From Bradyrhizobium sp. 138 (GTDB taxonomy: Bacteria > Pseudomonadota > Alphaproteobacteria > Rhizobiales > Xanthobacteraceae), in assembly GCF_023074075.1 (NCBI RefSeq), contig NZ_JADPKT010000016.1, forward strand, positions 186,001 to 250,000: DNA of 64,000 nt, in the 5' to 3' direction. Both the position numbers and the translations under genes were made by a program. Within the stretch, counting starts at the first letter, position 1. Each line of letters opens with the position of its first letter. The notes below the pieces were generated by a model. That model was given only the letters and a program-made list of their open reading frames with translations, was not told the origin of the DNA and made no database searches. Of the stretch, positions 15,525 through 25,948 are shown one piece after another.

Positions 15525-16199
15525 ATGATCGTACGCCTCCTGTTGCAAAACACGATCTTCGTCGTCGGAATGGGCGCGCTGCTGTTCGCCTCGGCCGGAA
15601 CGTTGCGCTGGCCCTCGGCCTGGGTGTTCCTCGCCACCTCCACCCTGCTCGGCCCACTCTGCGGCTGGTGGCTCTACCGGATCGATCCGGCGCTGCTCGC
15701 CGAGCGTCTGCGGCCGGTCCTGCAGAAGGACCAGCCCGCCGCCGACAAGGTGTTCATGAGCGTCTTCATCGTTGCGATGCTGGCCTGGCTGGTGCTGATC
15801 GGCATCGATCGGCGCATGCAATGGTCCGACATGCCGGTCGCGTTGCAGGTGGTTGGCTTTGCGCTGTTCCTGCTCTCGACGCTGTTCACGCTCTGGGTCT
15901 TCCGCGAGAACTCGTTCGCCGCCCCCGTGGTGAAGCTGCAAGCCGAGCGCGCGCAGCGCGTGATCTCGACCGGCCCCTACGCCCATGTGCGCCATCCCAT
16001 GTATAGCGGCATGGTGCTGTTCTTCACCGGCATGCCGCTGCTGCTGGGCTCGTGGTGGGGACTTGCGATGATGCCGCTGTTCATCGGCTTGTTCGCAGTC
16101 CGCATCCCTATCGAAGAGCGCACGCTGCGCGAGGGCCTGCCGGGCTATACCGACTATGCGGCGCGGGTGCGTTATCGCCTGATGCCCGGCGTTTGGTGA
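15525..16199 (+). CDS. Isoprenylcysteine carboxyl methyltransferase-like membrane protein
   Basis: A 224-residue protein from the ATG at 15525 (MIVRLLLQNTIFVVGMGALL). Five or so transmembrane helices precede the C-terminal SAM-binding signature 'STGPYAHVRHPMYSGMVL' and 'RIPIEERTLREGLPGYTDYAARVRYRLMPGVW', typical of the ICMT/PEMT (phospholipid methyltransferase) family. In bacteria these inner-membrane proteins methylate lipids or unknown small substrates. It is convergent with the glutathione S-transferase gene. The exact substrate is unknown. Confidence 0.85.
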   Translation: MIVRLLLQNTIFVVGMGALLFASAGTLRWPSAWVFLATSTLLGPLCGWWLYRIDPALLAERLRPVLQKDQPAADKVFMSVFIVAMLAWLVLIGIDRRMQWSDMPVALQVVGFALFLLSTLFTLWVFRENSFAAPVVKLQAERAQRVISTGPYAHVRHPMYSGMVLFFTGMPLLLGSWWGLAMMPLFIGLFAVRIPIEERTLREGLPGYTDYAARVRYRLMPGVW

Positions 16200-16225
16200 G
16201 GCAGATCAGTCCCCGCCTGGACCGA

Positions 16226-16933
16226 TCAGCCATCCAGCTCACGGTAATGGCGGAAGATGCCCTGCTCGTTGAAGGCAATGCGACGGTCGCTGTCCAGATA
16301 GGTCTTGATGTTCGGCCGCGCGGCGACCCGATCATGCAGGCCGAGGAGGCCCGGAATGTCTGTCTCGAACGCCGTCATGCGCTTGGGAAAGGCATAACGC
16401 AGGCCCGCGACGATCTGGAACAACGACAGATCGACATAGGTCAGCCTGCGACCTGTGACGTAGGCGCCGCCATTCCCGTTCAGAAGCCGCTCGAAATAGC
16501 TGAGATATTTCGGCACGCGCTCGTCCCAGAAATCGGCGGTGCGCTTCTTCGCCGGCGGCTTCTGGTCTTCGTAATAGAGCGAGGGCCCGAGCGGATGATG
16601 CGTGTCATGGATCTCGACCACGAGGTCGGCGATGGTGAGCTGAAGCTGGTGCACCCAGAGCCGGCCGGCGTCCGTCTTGGGCGCAAGCCCATGGCGGGTG
16701 CCGAGATAGAGCAGGATATTGGCGGTCTGGCCGATGACGAGCTTGCCCGCTTTCAAAAACGGCGGCGCAAAGGGCGGCGTGCCCTTCTGCGCGTCCATCA
16801 TCTTCATCATCGCAGCCGTGCCGCGCGCTCCGCGGGCGACATCGACGTAGGCCGCACCTGCCTCCTCCAGCGCCAGCCGCACATATTCGCCGCGGCCCTG
16901 GATCTCGGGCCAGTAGTAGAGCTCGTATTTCAT
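16226..16933 (-). CDS. Glutathione S-transferase family protein
   Basis: A 235-residue protein from the ATG at 16933. The thioredoxin-like N-terminal domain has 'MKYELYYWPEIQGRGEYVRL', close to the sigma/alpha-class N-terminus with Tyr6/Tyr7 in the catalytic position. 'GQTANILLYLGTRHG' is the QTxAI glutathione gamma-Glu site. The helical C-terminal domain includes 'LTYVDLSLFQIVAGLRYAFP', with the GST N-cap ('TYVDLSLF'). It is a cytoplasmic enzyme conjugating or reducing electrophiles with glutathione; no substrate can be stated. Confidence 0.85.
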   Translation of the reverse strand: MKYELYYWPEIQGRGEYVRLALEEAGAAYVDVARGARGTAAMMKMMDAQKGTPPFAPPFLKAGKLVIGQTANILLYLGTRHGLAPKTDAGRLWVHQLQLTIADLVVEIHDTHHPLGPSLYYEDQKPPAKKRTADFWDERVPKYLSYFERLLNGNGGAYVTGRRLTYVDLSLFQIVAGLRYAFPKRMTAFETDIPGLLGLHDRVAARPNIKTYLDSDRRIAFNEQGIFRHYRELDG

Positions 16934-17024
16934 GGGAGAGGTCCGTGAGCGTGAACACGTACGGACCAATGTAGCATGTGGCTCAGGGTTCCATCAGGAT
17001 GGGACGGAGTACCAGTTCAACATA

Positions 17025-17177
17025 CTCCGTCATTGCGAGCGTAGCGACTTGTCCGCCGAAGCCTTGGCGAAGGCGGAAGCAATCCAGAAATCCCTCTGCG
17101 GAGATACTCTGGATTGCTTCGTCGCTTCCGCGCAAAATTGCTACGCAATTTTGTCGCGAGCTCCTCGCAATGACGGA
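17025..17177. repeat. Dispersed palindromic repeat, type A (copy 3, with insert)
   Basis: CTCCGTCATTGCGAG at the left mirrors CTCGCAATGACGGAG at the right. It carries an extra internal palindrome CAAAATTGCTACGCAATTTTG that the other copies lack. Confidence 0.85.
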
Positions 17178-17187
17178 GGAGAGCGCC

Positions 17188-17883
17188 TCAATTTTCTGCG
17201 AAACAATACAGCAGCCCGTCGCCGCCGGTGCTCTTCAGATCGGCCTGCGAGCAGCCGCCCTCGGAACCGCGCGAGGGATGGGAGCTGTTCCATGATTTCG
17301 ACGGCTCGTCGTCGCGCAGACCTCGCCGATCGGCATGACCGACGATCGCGACCCCTTGCGTGCTTGACGTCCAGTTCTTGCAGGTCTTGTCGTCACCGGC
17401 AGCGAACGCGGTGCCATCGGGTTGCGTTCCCGTCAGGATGTCGTGCCGGTTAGGCGTATCGCCGGCGCCGTTGATGACCTCCCCCTTCTCACTGAGCGCG
17501 GTCTGCTTGGTGAGGTTGTTGGCGGGCCCATGCAGGTCGGCCACATCCTTGGCGATCACCGCACCCTTGGCGTTCTGCCAGGGTCCCTTGCCGATGCGAT
17601 CCTTGGCATTGACGGCTGGCTTGCCGTCGGCGGCCTGCGTCGAGAGGTAGGCACGCCAGGTCTTAGCTCCAGCGCCGGCGGCCTGAGCGAGCTTCTGGCA
17701 CTGCGCGTCGGCGCCCTCCAGGCCCCCGAGATCGGCGCCCTTGCCCGGGCCGATGGAGGTCACGAAGAACGTCATGTCGGCCGACTGCGCTTGCGCCGAT
17801 GGCGCCGCCAGCAAGGCCGCTACGAATACCACCTTGGCGAGCGCGAGGCCTGAAAACGTCATGGTTCTCTTGATGCGGATCAT
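17188..17883 (-). CDS. Secreted protein, lectin/endostatin-fold-like, hypothetical
   Basis: A 231-residue protein with GGGAGG upstream and a signal peptide ending near 'SAQAQ'. The mature part contains 'DLGGLEGADAQCQKLAQAAG', 'TWRAYLSTQ', 'DILTGTQPDGTAFAAGDDKT', 'CKNWTSSTQGVAIVGHADRRG' and 'SWNSSHPSRGCSQADLKSTG'-type segments. This order of motifs (LxGADxxCxxLA, WxAYLS, TGT..G, CxxWTSS, WNSxH, C..LxxTGGxGLxYCFA) resembles the C-type-lectin/endostatin-like fold in secreted bacterial proteins. It is probably periplasmic or extracellular. Function unknown. Confidence 0.7.
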   Translation of the reverse strand: MIRIKRTMTFSGLALAKVVFVAALLAAPSAQAQSADMTFFVTSIGPGKGADLGGLEGADAQCQKLAQAAGAGAKTWRAYLSTQAADGKPAVNAKDRIGKGPWQNAKGAVIAKDVADLHGPANNLTKQTALSEKGEVINGAGDTPNRHDILTGTQPDGTAFAAGDDKTCKNWTSSTQGVAIVGHADRRGLRDDEPSKSWNSSHPSRGSEGGCSQADLKSTGGDGLLYCFAEN

Positions 17884-17976
17884 GTTGTCCTCCCGTTGTG
17901 CTTATCGTTGGCCGCCTGATGTCAACCCGAGGCGCGCCTGCTTATTCCGATGCGGCGATGCGACATGCCCAACGAA

Positions 17977-18008
17977 AAAGGGCGCCGTGCCGAAGCACGA
18001 CGCCCTTT
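17977..18008 (-). terminator. Rho-independent terminator of the TIM44-like gene
   Basis: Stem AAAGGGCGCCGTGC/GCACGACGCCCTTT (14 bp with one mismatch), loop CGAA. On the minus strand it is followed by TTTTTC. It lies 20 bp after the stop at 18028. Confidence 0.85.
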
Positions 18009-18027
18009 CTTGTTCGATCGCTTGCGA

Positions 18028-19011
18028 TCAGTTGGTCTGCTGGATCGCCGACAATTCCCAGCCGCTGCCGGGCCGCCGGGCGAACGTCCAGACCTCGGTG
18101 ACTTCGCCGGGCTGCTCGCTGCCGGCGACGACGGTGCCGCTGTTGCGGTCCAGCGTCTTGTCGGTGAGCGCAAAGCGCAGCGCCACCGTGGCGTAGTCGG
18201 TCTCGCCTTCGCGCCAGGCCTCGGCGAGGTCACCCTGCAGCAGCTTGACGTTGGTCACCTTGTTGACGACGTTGCGCGCGCGGTTCTGGGCGAGGTCCTG
18301 CTCGAAATAGGAGACCATCTCCGGCGTCGCGAGCGTGTGCAGCTTGGCCACGTCCTCGTTCGACCATGCGGTCTGGACCTCGCCGAGCAGGCGCTCGAAC
18401 GATTCGTAATCGTCCGGCTTGATCTCGAGCGGCGCGTTGTTGGCATTGGCGCCGAAGCCGAAGCCACCAAGTCCGCCACCGAGGCCGCTGCGCTGGTTCG
18501 GTTGCGGTCCGGAAGCTGCGCCCGCGTCGGCGTTGGCATAGGCCGCCTGCGGCGCGTGACGGCGCTGCCACCAGGACATCGCCAGCCGCACCACCAGCAC
18601 CACGAGCACGATCTGGATGATCAGGCCCAGGATCGAGGACAGACCGCCCAGGCCGCCGAACAGGCCGCCGCCGAACAGCATGCCGAGCAGGCCGGCGCCG
18701 AGGAAGCCGGCCGCAAGGCCGCCCATGAAGCCGCCAGCGCGGCCGAACAGGCCGCCACGCGCGGGCGCGGCTGCGGCCGAGTTCATGCCTGCACCCGGCT
18801 GGGTATAGGTGCGGTTGAATTGTGAGGCCGAGCCCGGCGCCGTCGTGGTCGAGGGTGGGGCCGAATAGGTGCGCGAGCCGCGCGAACCCGACGAGGAGCC
18901 GCCACCGACGCGCGCGTCGGCGGACGAGATCGCCAGCGCAGTCGGCAGCGCAAGCGCCAGCACGACGGCGATCGTCTTGAAGAGATTGCGGGAGCGTAGC
19001 GAGAACTTCAT
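18028..19011 (-). CDS. TIM44-like domain membrane protein
   Basis: A 327-residue protein from the ATG at 19011 with an N-terminal signal/anchor (LFKTIAVVLALALPTALAIS). A Ser/Gly/Pro-rich region follows, then a Gly-rich membrane segment ('GLFGRAGGFMGGLAAGFLGA', 'LLGMLFGGGLFGGLGG', then IIQIVLVVLVVRLAMSWW). The C-terminal TIM44-like domain starts near residue 205 ('DDYESFERLLGEVQTAWSNE', 'YFEQDLAQNRARNVVNKVTN', 'VWTFARRPGSGWELSAIQQT'). The domain is widespread in alphaproteobacteria as a periplasmic module of unclear job. It is followed by a good terminator. Confidence 0.85.
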   Translation of the reverse strand: MKFSLRSRNLFKTIAVVLALALPTALAISSADARVGGGSSSGSRGSRTYSAPPSTTTAPGSASQFNRTYTQPGAGMNSAAAAPARGGLFGRAGGFMGGLAAGFLGAGLLGMLFGGGLFGGLGGLSSILGLIIQIVLVVLVVRLAMSWWQRRHAPQAAYANADAGAASGPQPNQRSGLGGGLGGFGFGANANNAPLEIKPDDYESFERLLGEVQTAWSNEDVAKLHTLATPEMVSYFEQDLAQNRARNVVNKVTNVKLLQGDLAEAWREGETDYATVALRFALTDKTLDRNSGTVVAGSEQPGEVTEVWTFARRPGSGWELSAIQQTN

Positions 19012-19211
19012 GTGCGTTTCCCAAATCCCCGGCATGGGGATGTGCGCTTAAGATGGGCAGACTTGTCGAAAAGTGAAGCCGGTTTCGGAAACTATGGCTG
19101 CGGCCCTCAGTCGCGGGGATGTGGCAAAAGCCCATATTTGGCGGGGATTTGGCGGGGTGCCGGCGGAACCGTGGTCACTGGGTACCGGCGGCGAGAACTC
19201 CGCTTTTTCCC

Positions 19212-19300
19212 GGTCATTGCGAGCGCAGCGAAGCAATCCAGAAATCCCTCCGCGGAGGCAGCCTGGATTGCTTCGTCGCAAACGCTCCTCGCAATGACGG
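19212..19300. repeat. Dispersed palindromic repeat, type A (copy 4)
   Basis: CGGTCATTGCGAGCGCAGCG ... GAGCAATGAC-type arms (TCATTGCGAG / CTCGCAATGA) lie in the 343-bp gap between the TIM44-like gene and cckA. Nothing else is seen in that gap. Confidence 0.85.
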
Positions 19301-19354
19301 CGTTGAAGTAATTGAGCGCAATGACGGAGAATGCGGGTGCGGCGGGCCAGCCCC

Positions 19355-21931
<2,577 letters not shown>

Positions 21932-22085
21932 CTCAAGCTGGCGCGGCCTGTCGGCAGAGAATCAACGCGCCACGGGGCGCGTGGGGTCCTCCCTGCCTGA
22001 ATCGGACCCTGAGGTGCAAGGGCAGCAGACGCGAAAGGTACGCTGATTCCCAGATTACGGCCATTTCCGGTACTTTTCGGGTGTT

Positions 22086-23165
22086 TTATCCCCGCCCCGC
22101 GCCGAATCCACGCTTCAGCCGCATGACGTAGCCGATGACTTCGGCGACCGCATGATAGTGCTCGGTCGGGATTTCCTGGTCGATCTCGACGGTGGCGTAG
22201 AGCGCGCGGGCGAGCGGCACGTTCTCCACGATCGGGATGTCGTGCTCGCGCGCGATCTCCCGGATCTTGAAAGCGAGGTTGTCGACGCCCTTGGCGACGC
22301 AGATCGGAGCCGTCATGCCGCGCTCGTAGGACAGCGCCACCGAATAGTGGGTCGGGTTGGTGATGATCACCGAGGCCTTGGGAACCGCCGTCATCATGCG
22401 CTTCTTGGCGCGCTGCTGCCGCAGCTGCCTGATCTTGCCCTTGATGTGCGGATCGCCTTCGGACTGCTTGAACTCTTCCTTGATCTCCTGCAGCGACATC
22501 TTCTGCCGCTGGAACCAGCTGCGATACTGGAAGAAATAATCGGCGATGGCGATGACCGCGAGCGCTGCGACCACCGCGCCGAGCAGATGAATGGTCATGG
22601 TGGTGCTGGCGCCGAGCATGGCGGCCGGATCGAGCCTGACCATCGCCTCCATGCGATGCCGTTCCGGCCACAGGATCATGGTCATGACCACGCCGAGCAG
22701 CACCAGCTTGCCGATGCCTTTGAGGAAATTCGCTGCCGCCTGCTTGCCGAAGATGCGCTTGAAGCCGGCGCCGGGCGAGATCTTGCTGAACTTCGGCGTC
22801 AGGGATTCGGTCGACCAGACCAGGCGGTGCTGCAGCATGTTGCCGGCAATCGCCGCCAGTACCAGCATCAACAAGGGCACGCCGATCGCCGCAAGCATGG
22901 CGAATTCGATCTGCTGCATCAGCGCGAGCAGAGCCTTGCCGTCGGTCTTGATCATCCAGGAATTGGCGAGCAAATTGCGCATCGGCGTCAACAGCCCGCT
23001 GCCCACCGAGCCCGAGAAGGTCGAGACCACGAGCGTGCCGCCCGCCATCATGAACCAGGTATTGATCTCCTGGCTCTTGGCGACGTCGCCGCGTTCGAGC
23101 GCGTCGTCCAGGCGCTTTTGCGTCGGGTCTTCTGTTTGACTCTCTGGATCGTTGTCTTCTGCCAT
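22086..23165 (-). CDS. flhB: Flagellar export switch protein FlhB
   Basis: A 359-residue protein of the usual FlhB length. Four transmembrane helices in the N-terminal half (about residues 37-57, 90-110, 150-170 and 190-212). A cytoplasmic C-terminal domain carries the self-cleavage site NPTH at residues 270-273 ('SVIITNPTHYSVAL'). It switches the type III export gate from rod/hook to filament substrates. It is the last gene of flgB-flgC-fliE-fliQ-fliR-flhB. A 4-bp gap separates it from fliR. Confidence 0.97.
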   Translation of the reverse strand: MAEDNDPESQTEDPTQKRLDDALERGDVAKSQEINTWFMMAGGTLVVSTFSGSVGSGLLTPMRNLLANSWMIKTDGKALLALMQQIEFAMLAAIGVPLLMLVLAAIAGNMLQHRLVWSTESLTPKFSKISPGAGFKRIFGKQAAANFLKGIGKLVLLGVVMTMILWPERHRMEAMVRLDPAAMLGASTTMTIHLLGAVVAALAVIAIADYFFQYRSWFQRQKMSLQEIKEEFKQSEGDPHIKGKIRQLRQQRAKKRMMTAVPKASVIITNPTHYSVALSYERGMTAPICVAKGVDNLAFKIREIAREHDIPIVENVPLARALYATVEIDQEIPTEHYHAVAEVIGYVMRLKRGFGAGRG

Positions 23166-23169
23166 CGAT

Positions 23170-23946
23170 CTATCGTGACCTGAGCGGCATCAATTGGTGC
23201 ATGACACCGATGAAGTAGTCCAGATAGGTGCCCATCATCGCCGTGAGCACCACGGCGAGCACCAGGAAGCCCGCGAAGATCGACAGCGGCACGCCGACGA
23301 AATAGACCTGCATCTGCGGCATCAGCCGCGCCAGCACACCGAGCCCGATATTGAAGACGAGGCCGAACACCAGGAACGGCCCGGAGAGCTGCAGGCCGAG
23401 GCGGAACGCAGCGGCGAAGGCGCGCGTTGCCAGCGCGGCGACATCGCCGCTCGACACGGTCTCGCCCGGCGAGAAGATCGTATAGCTGTCGTTCAGCGCC
23501 GCGATGACCAGATGATGGCTGTCGGTGGCGAACAGCAGCGTCACCCCCAGCATGGTCAGGAAGTTGCCGACCAGCACGCCCTGCTGCCCCTGCGTCGGAT
23601 CGACCGAGGTGACGAAGCCGAGTCCCATCTGCTGTGCGATCACCGAGCCCGCGACCTGGAGCGCCGACAGCGTCACACGCGCGGTCGCGCCCAGCACGAT
23701 GCCGATCGCGATCTCATGCAGCATGAGAACCAGGAGCGGCGCGAGCGAGCCCATGTCGACCTGATAGGCGTTGCGGTGCAGCGGCAGGATGATCAGCGTG
23801 AGCAGCAGCGCGATCGACAGCTTGATCCGCGTCGGAATATTGGTCTCGCCGAGGCCAGGCAGCAGCATCACCATCGCGCCGACCCGGGCGAAGGCGAGCA
23901 TGAAGGAAGCGGCGAGTGCCGGCAGCAGCGAGACGTCGATGCGCAT
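23170..23946 (-). CDS. fliR: Flagellar export gate protein FliR
   Basis: A 258-residue integral membrane protein with six or so helices. Family features: N-terminal 'ASFMLAFARVGAMVMLLPGLGE', 'PTRIKLSIALLLTLI', 'QVAGSVIAQQMGLGFVTSVDP' and the terminal 'GVMHQLMPLRSR'. FliR forms the export-gate pore with FliP and FliQ in the basal body. It is between fliQ (17 bp upstream) and flhB (4 bp downstream), in the common FliQ-FliR-FlhB order. Confidence 0.95.
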   Translation of the reverse strand: MRIDVSLLPALAASFMLAFARVGAMVMLLPGLGETNIPTRIKLSIALLLTLIILPLHRNAYQVDMGSLAPLLVLMLHEIAIGIVLGATARVTLSALQVAGSVIAQQMGLGFVTSVDPTQGQQGVLVGNFLTMLGVTLLFATDSHHLVIAALNDSYTIFSPGETVSSGDVAALATRAFAAAFRLGLQLSGPFLVFGLVFNIGLGVLARLMPQMQVYFVGVPLSIFAGFLVLAVVLTAMMGTYLDYFIGVMHQLMPLRSR

Positions 23947-23963
23947 AATCGACGCATCTTGCC

Positions 23964-24227
23964 TCAGCCGCCGATGATTCGCGACGAGATCCGCAGCATG
24001 TGGGAATGAAGCGCGTCGGCCATGAACGGCAGCGCCAGCAGCATCGTGGCAAAGATGGCTAGAATCTTCGGCACGTAGATCAGCGTCTGCTCCTGGATCT
24101 GCGTCAGCGCCTGGAACAGCGACACGATGACGCCGACCACCAGACCCACCACCATCAGGGGTGAGGACACGATCACGATGGTCCAGATCGCATCGCGCGC
24201 AACGTCGAGGGTTTCGGGGCCGGTCAT
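23964..24227 (-). CDS. fliQ: Flagellar export gate protein FliQ
   Basis: An 87-residue protein with two transmembrane helices ('AIWTIVIVSSPLMVVGLVVG' and 'ILAIFATMLLALPFMADAL'). The FliQ hallmark 'VSLFQALTQIQEQTL' lies in the loop, and the length matches the family. It builds the FliPQR export-gate complex. A type A palindromic repeat (24290-24370) sits in the 168-bp gap to the preceding fliE. Confidence 0.95.
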   Translation of the reverse strand: MTGPETLDVARDAIWTIVIVSSPLMVVGLVVGVIVSLFQALTQIQEQTLIYVPKILAIFATMLLALPFMADALHSHMLRISSRIIGG

Positions 24228-24289
24228 TTGCAGATTTCCTTATTCAACTGTCATCCCCACCGCCGCGGCGAGGAAGTAGCGCTACCTCC

Positions 24290-24370
24290 CCGTCATTGCG
24301 AGCGTAGCGAAGCAATCCAGGCTGCCGCCGCGGAAACATTCTGGATTGCTTCGCTGCGCTCGCAATGACG
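24290..24370. repeat. Dispersed palindromic repeat, type A (copy 5), inside the flgB-flhB operon
   Basis: CGTCATTGCGAGCGTAGCG ... CGCTGCGCTCGCAATGACG, an ~80-bp hairpin between fliE and fliQ, both transcribed leftward. It is the only visible break in an otherwise compact flagellar operon. Confidence 0.85.
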
Positions 24371-24395
24371 CTCGGAGCGGGCACCGTGCCCAAAA

Positions 24396-24710
24396 TCAGA
24401 TCGGCATCTTCATGATGTCTTCATACGCCGCGATCACGCGGTCGCGGACCGAGACCAAGGTGGACACGGCGACGTCGGTGTCGGCGACCGCGGTCACCAC
24501 GTCCATCACGTTGGCCTTGCCGGAGGCCATCGCGACCGTCTGCGCATCCGATTTGCGGCCGGACTCCATGACGCTGCCGACGGCGTCCTTCAGCAGCGAA
24601 GCAAAGGATTGCCCGCCGGCCTCGGTGCCCTTGCCGGCACCGGCGCCGCTGTTCTCCAGCACGCGGGCAAGGTTGGCATAAGCGTTGGCGGCAATTGTCG
24701 GTGATGCCAT
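24396..24710 (-). CDS. fliE: Flagellar hook-basal body protein FliE
   Basis: A 104-residue protein, typical FliE size. Conserved 'GQSFASLLKDAVGSVMESGR' in the middle and 'DVVTAVADTDVAVSTLVSVRDRVIAAYEDIMKMPI' at the C-terminus, the FliE helix that joins MS ring and rod. It is 16 bp after flgC in the flgB-flgC-fliE order. It is an early export substrate. Confidence 0.95.
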   Translation of the reverse strand: MASPTIAANAYANLARVLENSGAGAGKGTEAGGQSFASLLKDAVGSVMESGRKSDAQTVAMASGKANVMDVVTAVADTDVAVSTLVSVRDRVIAAYEDIMKMPI

Positions 24711-24726
24711 GGCTCAATTGTCCTGT

Positions 24727-25152
24727 TCAGCTCTTGAGGATGTCGAGCGTGCGCTGGATCATCCGGCGCGTCGCACTGATGATGTTGAGATTGGCCTCGT
24801 AGGACCGCTGCGCGTCGCGCATGTCGGTCATCTCGACCACCGAGTTCACGTTGGGATATTTGACGTTGCCGCTGGCATCCGCGACCGGATTGTTCGGCTC
24901 GTATTTGACGCGGAAGTTGGACTGGTCGGGCTTGATCTTGCCGAGGGTGACGACCTGCGCGTCGAGCGTGCGGTCGAGCGCGGAGGAGAAGGTCGGAACC
25001 TTGCGGCGGTAGGGATCGCCGCCTGATGTCTGCGCGGTCGAATCCGCGTTCGCGATGTTTTCCGAGATCACCCGCATGCGGCCGGCTTGCGCCCGCAGGC
25101 CGGAGGTCGCGATCGCCATCGAGCGGGCGAAGTCGCTGCTGTCATTGGCCAT
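24727..25152 (-). CDS. flgC: Flagellar proximal rod protein FlgC
   Basis: A 141-residue protein. N-terminal rod motif 'AIATSGLRAQAGRMRVISEN' and 'NIANADSTAQTSGGDPYRRK'. C-terminal 'PNVNSVVEMTDMRDAQRSYE' and 'ANLNIISATRRMIQRTLDIL', matching FlgC. AGGAGG lies eight bases before its ATG. It forms the proximal rod with FlgB and FlgF. Second gene of the operon. Confidence 0.96.
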   Translation of the reverse strand: MANDSSDFARSMAIATSGLRAQAGRMRVISENIANADSTAQTSGGDPYRRKVPTFSSALDRTLDAQVVTLGKIKPDQSNFRVKYEPNNPVADASGNVKYPNVNSVVEMTDMRDAQRSYEANLNIISATRRMIQRTLDILKS

Positions 25153-25191
25153 GATGCGCCTCCTCTAGCCGTTCTGTTTCCGGATCATGGC

Positions 25192-25596
25192 TTAAGCCTT
25201 GCCGATCGCGGTCTTGAGCAGATGCAGGCTCTTCGAATAGAGCGAGGTCGCCGCCGCGTAGTCCATCTGGTTGCTGGCGGCCTTCATCATCTCCTCTTCG
25301 AGATTGACGGCATTGCCCGCGGGGCGGGTCTCGAAACCCGCATTCTTGTTCTGGTCGAATCCGGACGCCGCGCCCGAGGGCGTCATGTGCGAACCACTGG
25401 TGCGGGCGAGCGCCAGGGGGCCCATCGAGCCCGTGACGGCCCCGGTCTTGTCGAGTTTCGGCTCGACCAGGTCGCGCGGCCGGAATTTGGGCGTGTCGGA
25501 ATTGGAGACGTTCTCAGACAGGACGCGCTGGCGTTCCTGGTGCCACTGCATCTTGGTGCGAAGCGCCGACAGCACCGGGAGGTCGTTGATGGACAT
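25192..25596 (-). CDS. flgB: Flagellar proximal rod protein FlgB
   Basis: A 134-residue protein from the ATG at 25596, which has AAGGAG at the right distance; the upstream in-frame start at 25614 has none. Motifs: 'LSALRTKMQWHQERQRVLSE', 'NVSNSDTPKFRPRDL' and C-terminal 'MDYAAATSLYSKSLHLLKTAIGKA'. It is the first gene of the leftward operon, with a perfect CtrA box 71 bp upstream. Confidence 0.95.
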   Translation of the reverse strand: MSINDLPVLSALRTKMQWHQERQRVLSENVSNSDTPKFRPRDLVEPKLDKTGAVTGSMGPLALARTSGSHMTPSGAASGFDQNKNAGFETRPAGNAVNLEEEMMKAASNQMDYAAATSLYSKSLHLLKTAIGKA

Positions 25597-25948
25597 CGTC
25601 GCGGCTCCTTCCACCTCTTGCGGACCTCCAAGGTCCGAAGCTAGGCAGAATTTGCCGCGTGTATGGTTAACAGCTGGTTAAGAATGTTCCGGGCACATGC
25701 CTCCGCATGGGACACGATTTTGCGCCCCCTGATTCGACGCCCCCAAAAGTGGCATTAACCCAACCGTTTGGCGGCGCGTGCACAGGCCAAGAAGTCGTTT
25801 TGGATCGAGCGATTCATAGGTTATTAAGAGTTGGGGACGGCAAAACTTGCCGTGGAACGTTAAGAAATCGCAGTTTGGGGCATCGTAGGCCGGTGGTTGG
25901 CACATCTGACCATGGGCACGAGAAAAGCGCCATTTGTCGGGGACAAGT
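25597..25948. other. Intergenic region between divergent flgB and fliO
   Basis: This 352-bp gap holds the CtrA box on the flgB side. On the fliO side I see no exact CtrA or sigma-54 element. Partial matches (for example TTAACCCAACC around 25756) lack the right spacing. No ORF. Confidence 0.6.
25667..25681 (-). promoter_or_regulatory. CtrA box upstream of flgB (TTAA-N7-TTAA, exact)
   Basis: TTAACCAGCTGTTAA on the coding strand continues into CCAT, so it also contains the extended TTAACCAT half. It matches the full alphaproteobacterial CtrA consensus and lies 71 bp before the flgB start. Confidence 0.8.

Noticed and set aside
25745..25775. Possible sigma-54 site near TGGCATTAACCC before fliO
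   Set aside because: GG and GC are not ten bases apart, so it fails the -24/-12 rule.
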